A stretch of 64,000 nt of DNA from the NCBI GenBank assembly GCA_024734555.1, contig JANPWX010000162.1:849008-913007 (forward strand), read 5' to 3'. A model generated the notes under the pieces. The model had not been told where the DNA came from. It did not search any database and saw nothing but the letters and a program-made list of their open reading frames with translations. Source of the DNA: Trochalopteron elliotii (lineage: Eukaryota; Chordata; Aves; Passeriformes; Leiothrichidae). The translations under genes and the position numbers were made by a program. Positions 48,641-59,250 of this stretch are shown here, in pieces (position 1 is the first letter of the stretch; each line of letters opens with the position of its first letter).

Positions 48641-51496
48641 GAAGAGCTGAGCTGCCAGGAGCCACTCCTTTTGCAGAGGGTCTGCGCAGAGCTGCTACGG
48701 GACAAACAACTTTTGCAACATGTTTTGTTTTCCACCATTGCATTTAGAAAGTAAATAAATTAAATTCATTTTGCTGCCACTTTGCCATGTCAAGTGTAAC
48801 CTGAGTGCTGCTGGCAGGGGAAGCAGAGCGTGGTCTGAGGCCTCCCCAGCTCGTGGCAAGGCTGTGCTGGAGCCTGAGAGCTGAGCAGGGAGGGACTCAG
48901 AGGGGTTGTGTTGGACCTGTGGCAGTGATCCCTCCTGCCCTGCTCAGCCCCAGCAGGAATGGCCCCATACCACATGGTGATCTGGGCTTGAAGGGCTGGT
49001 GCTGCAGTGCAGAGGGGAGCAGGGAGCTGAGATACCCAAGCTGAGCAGGGGCCATCCATGACACACAACTGCAGCTGAGGCTGTGGTGTCCCCCAGGCTG
49101 TCCCCAGGTCTTCACTCTGCTGTATCACTTCACCTTCTCCACAGTGTCTGCAGGGGTGGAGCTGCTGTCTCAGTGTGGGAAGGAGCAGGCTGCACACATC
49201 CATCCTGTGTGCCACACACAGTGCCACCCAACAGGGCACTGGCCCCAGCAGGAGCTGTCCCCAAGGGCTGCCACTGGAGTCAAATGCTCTCCCTCAGTGA
49301 GGGTCCTGTCCTGTCACTGATCTGGGTGGATGAGAGGCCCTGGGGGCAGCTCTCTGCCAGCCCATGCCCAGTCCCCAGGGCTGAAAGCATCTCCCATGGC
49401 CACGCTCACCCTCCCCCGAGGGCAAAGGGGCTTTGCACAGAGTCACCCACCACCCCCAAGGCAGTCCCAAGCCCCTTGGGGCTGCCACCAACAGAAGAGG
49501 CAGGGGGATGCCCAGCCCCAAACCAGCTCCTCTTTGCTGGGGCTCTCTGGGTGATGGGGCTGCACAGACCTGGTGGGTCCCACTGTCCCCATGGGGGCTT
49601 GGGGACAGACCAGCCTGCCCTGTGGCTCAGGGCAGTGCCCTCCAAACCCCTACAAATGAACAGCAGGGAGGGAACCGTTTGCACTGGGAGCACCATCCAG
49701 AGGCCTGGATTCTCTCATCTCTGTGAAGGCAGCTGTCTGCACCCGGGACAGACCTTGGTTACTTTGGCATGGCAGCCAAGGCACCCACTGATGTCATGTG
49801 AAATGGAACTTGGCCCTGGGTGCCAGAGGACTCAGGCTGCTTCCAGCTGGCCTCCCTGCTGCTTCTCGCACTGTCTTTGGGACATAATTAATTTTCTCTG
49901 TTGGAAGGGTAGTTTCCAGCTAAGCAGGGATCCTCTGGGTTTAAAAGTCAGTGAAAGTGATTTCCAAAGCATGGGACACCCTTTCCTCTCAAGAGCTGCC
50001 TTGCAGAGGCAGCAGCAGCACTCCTTGGTTCCCTCCAGTCCCAGTGCCATGCTGCTTCATTTTTGGACAAGTCTGACTGTTTGGCTTTATCAAACACCTC
50101 TAGATACAGCCCAGCTCTCTGCAGCACCATGGCACAGGGCTCTGCAGCGTGGCCCTACCCATGGGGACAGCTGTGCTGGCATGCAGGGCTGTGCTGCCAG
50201 GTGCCTGAGCACTGGCAGTGGCTGAGGACCAATCCAGCCACTTGGCCTTCTCCTTCTTCCACAGAACTTCTTCCTTTTGCCTCTGCACTGCCTGCAGCAA
50301 GGCTACACTGTGCTGGAAACCCAGAGAGCCCCAGCTGTGGGAGATGGCAGGTTGGGCACCCAGCATCAGCTAGTTCTGACACGATCATGGTGCTCAGGAT
50401 GTTGTCCCCACCTCCACCCTGGTCACTTGCAGAGGTTTTTGATGAGACAGCTACCTCCATCCCATCCCATCCCATCCCATCCCCACAACCAGTCCCCACG
50501 TGTGCTCCCCTTGGGTTCTTCTCTGAGCAGGAGGAGAAGAGGAAACATTGCAGCAAACTGTTTTACCAGAAAACACGCAAGTGACTCTTTCAGTAATGAC
50601 ATCCAAATGAAAACAACGTGGGCTTCAAAGTCTGTCCTGGGGATGCTTTGTTGTTCACAGGCTTTCTGACAGCAGTGCTCCTTCCCATCCCAGGGAATGC
50701 ACCCAGGAACACCAGCCCCTTCCTGAGGTGCCTCTCACCACTCAGGCCCCCCTGTGGGGCCACAATTCGGGCAGGGAGAGTGGCTGTTGGCAGAGCCTTG
50801 CTGGGACACCAGGGGTTCTGTCACTGCCCAAATTGGCCGTTCAGCATCTTCCTCACTCCTGCCCTTTGCCAGCAAAGCCTCGGCTGTGGCTGCTCCAAAG
50901 GCCATCTCCTGTTACCCGAAGGCAAATGTTGATGTTTGAGGAGGGGAGATGCTGATGAAAATGGAGCTGGCTCTGTTTGTTTGTCAAAGCAGCTCTTTTA
51001 AACAAGTTCTGTTCACACAGCTTGCAGATCGGAAGGAAGTTTTCCCAGCCATAATATCCTAGCTCAGCGCTGGGCAGACAATGGTTCAGCAGTTGCCCGG
51101 GATTAGCTGGTGAAATCACCCCGTGCAGCCTGGGAAGGACGTCTGGGAAAGGGCAGAATCGGGTTTTGTGCTGGGGAGGCCGGGGGGGGTCAGGAGCTGC
51201 CCGGGGAGGCGGGCGTGGCATGACGGGCTGGGGGCAGCCAGGCTCAGAGCAGCTGCTCCAACTTGTCCTGGACTGGAGCTTCAGGACAGCCCTTCCTGGC
51301 TCCTCACCACCCCTGTGCCCTGCTTTTTTTCTCAAAAAACCAACTGAAGATGGTTAAATGTAAAGTAGGTTTCTGTTAAGATACTTCCCAAAGCAGCAAT
51401 GCTGAAAACAGGGCACCTTGTCACCTGCAGTGTGACAGGGAGAGGTGCCCTGGTCACGGAGCAGGGGGAGCAAGAGACCCATCAGACCACATCTGC
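48641..51496. other. No gene recognised
   Basis: Mixed GC-rich DNA. A long open frame of 380 codons on the + strand (49083-50225) starts at GTG, has no domain I recognise, and looks like chance in stop-poor GC-rich DNA. A short CCCAT run lies at 50457-50483. A CpG-richer patch lies at about 51120-51240. Confidence 0.5.
50457..50483. repeat. Microsatellite (CCCAT)n, about 5 copies
   Basis: The same pentamer family, in the opposite orientation, as the (GGGAT) run at 56921. Confidence 0.85.
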
Positions 51497-52087
51497 CTGT
51501 GCCCTACGCCCTGTGCCCTGTGCCCTGTGTCGTGTACCCTGTCCCCTGTGCCCTATGCCCCACACCCTGTTCCCTGTGCCCTGAGTCCTGTTCCCTGTCT
51601 CCTGAGCCCTGTGCCCTGAGCCCCATGTCCTGTGTCCTTTGCCCTGTCCCCTCTGTCCTGTCCCCTGTGCCCTGTTCCCTCTGTCCTGTCCCCTCTGTCC
51701 AGTGCCCTGTCCCCTGTGCCTTGTCCCCTGTCCCCTGTGCCCTGTTCCCTCTGTCCTGTTCCCTCTGTCCAGTGCCCTGCGCCCTGAGCCCTGTGCCCTG
51801 TCCCCTCTGTCCTGTCCCCTCTCTCCTGTCCCCTGTCCCCTGTCCCCTGTCCCCTCTGTCCTGTCCCCTCTCTCCCGTTCCCTGTCCCCTGTCCCCTCTG
51901 TCCTGTCCCCTCTCTCCTGTCCCCTGTCCCCTCTGTCCTGTCCCCTGTCCCCTGTCCCCTCTCTCCTGTCCCCTGTCCCCTGTCCCCTGTGCCCTGTCCC
52001 CTCTGTCCTGTCCCCTGTCCCCTGTCCCCTCTCTCCTGTCCCCTGTCCCCTCTCTCCTGTCCCCTGTCCCCTGTCCCCTCTGTCCCG
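51497..52087. repeat. C-rich degenerate tandem repeat, CCCTGTC/CCCTGTG heptamers
   Basis: About 590 bp of CCCTGTG, CCCTGTC and CTCTGTC units, alternating irregularly with slightly larger 14-15-bp units. The + strand is almost purine-free apart from one or two G per unit, giving strong strand asymmetry. The minus strand has regularly spaced GGGG runs. Open frames of 200-270 codons here are repeat artefacts. Confidence 0.95.
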
Positions 52088-53142
52088 CCCCCCGCCCGCC
52101 CCGCCCCGGGGCTGGGTGTCCCGTCCCGGCCGCTGCTCCCCCGGTGTTCCCCTCAGGAAAGGCAGACAGGGCTCCTGGAGGGTGGCGGAGGCGGCAACGC
52201 CAACTCCTTTATTCATCACAGCCTCACATACAAATAAAAATCTTTACAAGCTTGCTTTGAGCCTTTAAAAACGCCGATTAGGACGTGTCGTTTGTATTGT
52301 CTGACTCGGGCCGCTCCGCACCACGGCTGAGCTCAGGGGCAGTAAAAACTGCTCTCCACCTACAACCCAAATGAGTTTATTTTATTTGCAGGGCCAGGGG
52401 AGCTCTCACCAGCTGTGACACCCCACTGCCCAGGGCAGGGCTCCCCTGCCCACTGCAGACATGGCACTGCAAATTCCCTTGTGAGCGCCCTGGGGCTGTC
52501 ACGGGACAGGGACACGGAGCCCTCTGGATGCTGCTCTCACCAGGAGAAGCTCCTGCTGCCTCTTGTGTTCCCGCTTGGGACATCCCAGAGGGCGGCTGTG
52601 GCAGTGGCTGCGATGCCACAAACATCAGAGGAGGACACAGAAGATTAAAGCAGATTAATCCCGGCCAACCCTTGGGTTGCTCTGCGAATGCCAAGGCGTG
52701 AAAACTCTGACTCCGGAGGTGCACATGGAAACTCTCCACCAAGGGGAATTAATTGCAGGAGCACTGGCCCATACTGTGAAGATTTTTTCATTAAATCTTC
52801 AGATGAAGCTTTCTGCTTCTTCCTCTTCTTGGTGAATCTTATTGTGATTAAATTAAAGGAATTCTTGTTAAAATGTTAGTATCCTACTAAGACCATTTGT
52901 TGTTTTTCTCAGCTGCCTCTGGTCTCTTTAGAGACTTTGCTGCCTTTTCCTAACATTTTCCAGCTCTTCCCCCTCCGTGCTGCCCTCCCCCCTGTTTCTG
53001 AGGCTAACTGGAAAGTTACAGTTGTGGTTGAGCCGTGGCTGCGGGCGGTGAGTCACGGCGAGGATCCCCACTCACAGCTCGTAAACAGGAGGGAGAAACA
53101 CGAGTTCCTGCCCGGGGCTGTGCCCGGGGGCCTCGCACCGGG
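52088..53142. other. No gene recognised
   Basis: Begins CpG-rich (52080-52150), then mixed DNA with an AT-rich patch at about 52770-52880. No exons could be supported. Confidence 0.5.
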
Positions 53143-53787
53143 GTGGGGATGGGATGGGAGGGGGATGGAGATGTGGGGATAAGGATGGGGATGGGGATGG
53201 GGCAGGGAGGGGAATGGAGACATGGGAATGGGGAAGGGGACATGGGGACATGGGGACATGGGGACATGGGGACACGGGGATGGGGATAGGGATGAGAATG
53301 GGGATGGTGCAAGAAGGGGGATGGAGACATGAGGATGGAGACGTGGGGATGGGGATGGGGATGGAGATGGAGACACGGGAATGGGGATGGGGATGGGGAT
53401 GGTGCAGGAAGGGGGATGGAGACTTGGGCATGGAGATGTGGGGATGGGGATGGGGGTGGGAACAGGGACAGGGAAGGGAATGGAAACATGGGGATGGGGA
53501 TGGTGCAGGGAGGGGGNNNNNNNNNNNNNNNNNNNNNNNNNNNNNNNNNNNNNNNNNNNNNNNNNNNNNNNNNNNNNNNNNNNNNNNNNNNNNNNNNNNN
53601 NNNNNNNNNNNNNNNNGGGGATGAGGATGGGGATGGTGGAGGGATGGGGATGGGGATGGGGATGGGGATGGAGACATGGGGATGAGGATGGGCATGGGCA
53701 TGGGCATGGAGATGGTGCAGGGAGGGGAATGGAGACACGGGGATGGGGGCATGGGTATAGGGATGGGGATAGGGATGGAAATGGGGA
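53143..53787. repeat. G-rich GGGGAT-type tandem repeat, interrupted by a gap
   Basis: Degenerate hexamers GGGGAT, GGAGAT, GGGCAT and ACATGG in clusters, about 545 bp of sequence plus the 100-N gap. GGGG recurs every six bases, so G-quadruplex formation on the + strand is likely. An inner cluster reads GGGGACATGGGGACATG near 53236. The repeat probably caused the assembly break. Confidence 0.93.
53517..53616. other. Assembly gap (100 N) inside the G-rich repeat
   Basis: Exactly 100 N, often a placeholder size, so the true array length is unknown. Confidence 1.
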
Positions 53788-53888
53788 CAGAGAGGAGGCT
53801 GGACCACTGGCCATGCCTCTCCCTGGTAAGCAGGGCAAAACCAAGGCTGTTTCCTGGTGGCCATCACTGAGCTGGGGGTCAGAGGAGA

Positions 53889-53993
53889 GCCTGGCCCCTG
53901 GCAGTGTCCCTGACCCCTGGCAGTGTCCCTGACCCCTGGCAGTGTCCCTGGCCCCCTGGCAGTGCTCCTGACCCCCTGGCAGTGCCCCTGGCC
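53889..53993. repeat. Tandem repeat, about 20-bp unit, 5 copies
   Basis: Units of CCCCTGGCAGTGTCCCTGA with small length changes, from 19 to 22 bp. Confidence 0.9.
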
Positions 53994-54402
53994 CACACTG
54001 CTCCCACTGCTGTGCACGTGGCCATTCCCAACCTGCGTCCCACCCTCCCTGAATCACAGAACTGCTGCACAAAAACCTTCCAGTGACGTGACAGCAGTGC
54101 CTAAAAGCTTGCTTAAAAAGCTATGGAAAAGTATCAGAGTGATAGGGGATTTTTTTCCACAGCTAAGGAAAAAAAAAATAAAGCTCATTTGTGGGCATTT
54201 TCCATTCAGGAGCATCCTGTGCAAATGCATTGTTCCTCTTTGAATTCCTCAGCATATGGCATTCTGTGCTGTTAGAGTTTAATATTCTTTTCATTACTGA
54301 TATCTAATACAGACAAGTCTTGAGGGTTACACAAAACATATGTGAGCCTAATTTGTTTTTACTGTGCCACATGGTTTTACTCCCTGCATCATTCAGTTTG
54401 TC

Positions 54403-54422
54403 TTTTTTTTTTTTTTTTTTTA
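54403..54422. repeat. Poly(T) tract
   Basis: Uninterrupted T run inside AT-rich DNA. Confidence 0.9.
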
Positions 54423-55703
54423 ATCATGTGATCAGCAAAAACTTAATGCTATTTTTAAGCATGGTAAGAAAGTGAAAAACACATTTACTGTGACTGCAGA
54501 GGAAGAGGAGTGTAGATTCCCCTCTGCAAAAGTAGCTGTTACAGCGTGATAGCAAAATGACACTGCTGCTGTAAAAATGGCATCACTTTGGCAGTGCAGT
54601 TTGTCAAAGCAGCTTGTAAGGAGAATCCCTGAAAATTCTGGGCTTGGAGTGACTGATTTGACTGACACAGATGAGAGTGGGCTTCACAAATATGCAGATC
54701 TGTGGTGACAAGCCACCTTTCTGTGGGGGAACTCACCTTCTTCCTGCCCTTCATCCTTCTCCAACTTTTCCTCATCTGACACCTCTCTGGAAAGGTGGGC
54801 ATTAATTTATTGCATAAATCATCTCTAACGCTCCTTTTTACCCCTCAAATTGTATTTTGGCACCCATAATTATATGGGGGATACAGAAATATGAGTCCCT
54901 GCTGGTTGTGGTCCCCAAGCCAGCAGTGAGGAATCCTTGCTTGGTTCTCTGCTCTGCAGTTGTGTCCCCAGTTGGCCACACAGGTTGGGGTTGAGCTTAT
55001 TTGGGAATTTGGGAGCCTGGGAATGAGCAGAGCAGGGAACAGGGGAGGGTGGGTGGGCTGTATGCAGAGTTCCTCTCTGCTGCAGGAGCAGAAAGGCTGC
55101 CAAGGTGTCACCTGCAAGGGCAGAGGTGCTCAGAGCCACACAGGCAGTCCCTGGACATTGAAATAACCAATATTAGACCAGCCTTATATGAAGGTGGATC
55201 TTTAGCCCAAATCTGAGCCCTCTCACCCTTAATGATGGAGATAATCAGCAAAGGAGAGGACGTGTGCCAACCCACTGGTGGGGCAGAGGGAGAAAGGTCC
55301 TGCCCACCCCTGTGCTTCCCTTTCAGAGGTTCTTGGCTGCCAGGACTGATTGCCCCAAGCCCTTGAGCCAGCACTGGGCTGGTGTGGCAGCACCATCCTG
55401 CTGCCACCCCAGTGCCACATGCCCAGAGCCTGCTGCAGCAGGTCAGGGAAACCTGAGCCCTGGCATCTGGTGCTGCCAGAGAGCTCCAGCCATCCCCAAA
55501 CACAGGAAATCCTGGTGCTGCCACATGCCTCATCCTCCCTTCCCACACATGTGCCTTGTTAGCAGTGTCAGGAGCCTCCAGCTCGTGGGTGACTGCTAAC
55601 CACAACCACCAGCATTAACCTCCTGCTTGGAGGTCATTGCAACAACCCACAGAAATGCCTCGGAATTTGGATATATTGAAAGAAGCTGGTGCGTTCCTGA
55701 AAT

Positions 55704-55707
<4 letters not shown>

Positions 55708-55735
<28 letters not shown>
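55708..55735. repeat. Poly(A) tract, 28 bp
   Basis: Uninterrupted A run; no retrotransposon body recognised upstream. Confidence 0.9.
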
Positions 55736-55737
<2 letters not shown>

Positions 55738-56920
55738 AAAAAGCCACTTTATTATTTATGTTTTTGAGCCTTTGAGAATTCTGGAGTAGAGTAATAAAAC
55801 TGTTGTGGACATCTGGAGTTTCCAGGGCAGGAACCCCAGAGTGGCTGTGGAGTAGGACAGCTCCATTAATGGGCTGAGGTCATGGCTGCTGCTCAATCAC
55901 AGCGCTTGTGTGCATCCAGATGATCCTCTGGGGACCAAGGAATCCAGTGTGAACACTATCTCACCATCCCAGGAGGAGCCTGGCCTGAAAGGTGGAGCCT
56001 GGAGCAGCATATAAAAGCTAAGGAGTCATTAAATCTTACATCACATAGCATGGATGGATGGAAGGGCAGAACAGGATGCCCCAGCAGCTTTCCCAGTGTG
56101 AATCTATCTGTTCCTTACAGATGGAAAACTCTAGAACCTGCAATCAAGTGCCACTGTGGGACCCCTAATTTGCTCAGCAGAGGCTGGATGCTGTGAGGGA
56201 GTGCCCCACACATCTGTGTCAGACACACCCAGCATAAATAACCCACTGTATTGGGGCGCCTGGGCCAGCTGGGCTCCTCTGGGTCACCAAGCATTGGGTC
56301 CAAAAGCAGCTCCTGTGTCATGGAGCACATTAAAACCACAGCCTTTGGCTGCACACAGGGCCTGGCCTTCAACGGGTTAAGGGTGATTTGAATGATTCCT
56401 TTTGTTTAGATTCATTTCAGGTTTCGTGATTTCTGTTATTGCTGCATGAAATCACTCGCAGGCGCTCGAGGTGGGGTGGGCGCTCGGAGAGAGGGAGCAG
56501 ATGTGAAATAATTGGAAGCACAACAGCAGCCACAGCAAGTGCTGCCCTGCTCCTCCAGGCCCAGGGTGCCTCTAAAGCTTCAGCAAACCCTGTTTGGAAA
56601 TTGCACTGGCCATGGAGAGAGCCTGGGAGTGGGAGAGCACGGCAGGGCGGGGTGCAGGAGCAGCAAATCTCTGCCCTTCACCGAGTGCTGAAGTTCTGCT
56701 CATCCAGGCTGGTGCCCCAATGCTCCTTGGCTTGGCTTTGAGGTTGGATCATTCTGATTTTCATTCAGCTCAGAAATAAAGCTGGAAAATATGGGAATTG
56801 CTGCAAAAAGGCGAATTTTGTCTGCCAGGAATTTGGTGAAGGAGCAGACCCAGAAATTTCATCGGTGCTTCAGCAGATGGGATGTGTTGGTGGACAGTTA
56901 AAACCCCAGCATGACCATCC

Positions 56921-57025
56921 TGGGATGGGATGGGATGGGATGGGATGGGATGGGATGGGATGGGATGGGATGGGATGGGATGGGATGGGATGGGACAGGA
57001 TGGGATGGGACAGGATGGGATGGGT
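56921..57025. repeat. Microsatellite (GGGAT)n, about 20 copies
   Basis: Nearly perfect TGGGA pentamers, with two GGGACAGGAT variants near the right end. GGG every five bases makes quadruplex formation likely. Confidence 0.97.
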
Positions 57026-58136
57026 GGCAGCTCTGCATCCTATCACTTTGCTTACAGCATGCACTGGCCTGCAGCCCCTCTGTGCCTGTGCACCACTGTG
57101 ACCTGCTCCAGCTCCCCAGGTGTGACTGGTTCCATGTGGGAAGGTCACCTTGAGGGCAGCCACTACCTGGGACCGTGGGCTGGGAGCCATGAGAGAACTG
57201 TCCTCTCCCATTCCAGAGGTGAGTGGAAGATGCGCTGCTGCCTGTCAACAGCTCTTCCCTGGGATGAGGGCAGAATCTGCTCCTTCCCCCAGCCGCAGAG
57301 CTGCTGTGATAACACATGTCCATGCCTGGCACCAGCTCAGCAGAACCTGCCTTATTCCCAAGGCCTGAGCAGAAGCTGCTGCTCCTCCAACACCCACAGA
57401 GAGGGTCCTGTCATGCTGGGACGTGCTGATGCCAGGCAGAGCAGGGCTGATTGCAACGTGCCCCAAACCTGCTCCTCGTGCCGCCAGAGGGGTGAGAACC
57501 AGGAGGCCACACAATGAAAATTCAAAGCAGCCCAATCCAATAACCAGCTGGAGCTGCAGGTGCTAATGAGATTGTGTGTCTGCTGTTGTTCCCCAGCCTG
57601 AATCTGTCAGGAGCTCTCTGCACCCCACCATGGCAACATTGGCTTTAATGAAAGAATCTCTGCATGGCACCGGAGGGCAGATTCACCCGGCCGGGATCTG
57701 TGGCACTCGCCGAGTCACGAGACAGTCTGTCTCTCTCCAGAGATTAGGCTGTGGGAATCTCTCAGGTTTTGGCACAGGGAAGCAGGGGAACTTCTGTGTG
57801 AATCTGAAGAACGTAGTTCATTAACTTTTCTCACTCTCCCTCTGGCTCAGATGCAGAGTGTGTCCGGGGGCTCACGCCCCAGGAAGGCGACAAGGCTCAG
57901 GGTTAATTAAGGAGCTGACATTCCCAGAACCTCACTCTCCTGGGAAAGCATCCTGGTGCTGGAAGCCACTGGTTTCCAGAGCTGCCAGTGCAGCCAGAAG
58001 GGTACCCAGAGTGTCCCCAGCCTCCCCTCCCTGCCTTTGCTGGGGGACAGTGGGTGACATCTCACTCCTCACTCTCTTGCTGCTCTGGAAAGTCACATCC
58101 AGCAGCAAACCCTTTGTCATGGCTGGAGAAACCATG
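57026..58136. other. No gene recognised
   Basis: Mixed single-copy-looking DNA between two repeat arrays. No coding exons or transposons could be supported. Confidence 0.5.
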
Positions 58137-59250
58137 AGTGTGTGTCTGTGTGTGTGTCTGTGTGTTCATATGTGTGCGTGCTCACACACGTGTGCCTATC
58201 TGCATGTGCATGTGTCCGTGTGTGTGTCTGTGTGAGTGTGCACTCGTGTGTGTGTCCATCTGTGTGCCTATGTGTGCGTGTGCCCATGTGTATCTACATG
58301 TATGTGTCCATCTGTGTGCCTATGTGTGCGTGTGTGTCCATGTGTATCCACGTGTGTGTGTCCATGTGTGTGCATGTGTGTGCATCTGTTCCCATGTGTG
58401 CGCATGTGTGTGTCAATGTGTGTGCATATGTGTTCAAGCGTGCACATATGTGTGTCTGTGTCCATGTGGGTGCATGCGTACCTGTGTGTGTGTCCATGTG
58501 TGCACATATGTGTGTATGTCTGTGTCCATGTGTGTGCATATGTACCCATGTGTGTGTGCACATGTGTGCATGTGTGTGTACATGTGTCTCTGTGTGTGTA
58601 CGTGTGTGTATCTGTCTGTGTGTGTAAATCTGTGTCTGTCTATGTGTGTACATGTGTGTATCTGTATCTCTGTGTGTCCCTGTGTGTGCACGTGTGTGTC
58701 CACGTGTTTATCTGTGTCTGTGTGTGTATCTGTGTTTATCTGTGTGTGTCCATGTGTGTATATCTGTGTCTTTGTGTGTATCTGTGTCCCTGTGTGTATC
58801 TGTGTCTGTGTACATGTGTATATCTATGTCTCTGTGTGTCCACATGTGTCCATGTGTGTTTATCTGTGTCTCTGTGTCCATGTGTGTGCACGTGTGTCCA
58901 TGTGTTTATCTGTGTCTGTGTGTATCTGTGTCTGTATGTGTACATGTGTATATCTGTGTCTCTGTGTGCCCATGTGTGTGCACATCTGTGTACACGTGTG
59001 TATCTGTGTCCACGTGAGTGCACACGTGAGCACACATGTGCACATGTACCCAGGTGTGTGTGTGCATCTGTCTGTATCTCTGTGTGTCCATGTGTGTGTC
59101 CATGTGTGTACATGTGTATCTGTGTCCATGTCTCTGTGTGTCCATGTGTGTACATCTGTGTCTGTGTGTGTCCATGTGTGTATCTGTGTCCCAGTGGGTG
59201 CACACATCAGCACACATGTGTGCACGTGTACCCAGGTGTGTGTGTGCATC
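58137..59250. repeat. TG-rich degenerate tandem repeat, about 1.1 kb
   Basis: Alternating purine-pyrimidine DNA made of TGTGTG, TGTGTC, CATGTG, TATCTGTG and CACGTG words without a fixed period. A phrase such as TGTGTGTCCATGTGTG recurs many times. Frames over 370 codons long reading Cys-Val repeats (+) and His-Thr repeats (-) are artefacts. Such alternating sequence can form Z-DNA. Confidence 0.95.

Larger units (their letters stand above)
53994..56920. other. No gene recognised; homopolymer tracts
   Basis: AT-rich from about 54090 to 54500, with a T(18-20) tract at 54403-54422. A further A(28) tract lies at 55708-55735, and TATAAAAGC occurs near 56010. Otherwise only short open frames without domains. 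Confidence 0.5.

Noticed and set aside
47663..48754. A 363-codon + strand frame and a 223-codon minus frame
   Set aside because: Mostly the 36-bp minisatellite, whose length is a multiple of three; no domain or splice context.
49083..50225. A 380-codon + strand frame outside repeats
   Set aside because: Starts at GTG, Pro/Ser/Gly/Leu-rich with no domain, and GC-rich DNA makes stops rare. Transcript evidence would be needed to reconsider.
51445..52268. Frames reading Cys-Pro-Leu-Ser repeats or Gly-Thr-Gly repeats
   Set aside because: Translation of the C-rich heptamer array.
56005..56060. TATAAAAGC as a promoter
   Set aside because: No downstream exon, CpG enrichment or initiator could be found; probably chance.
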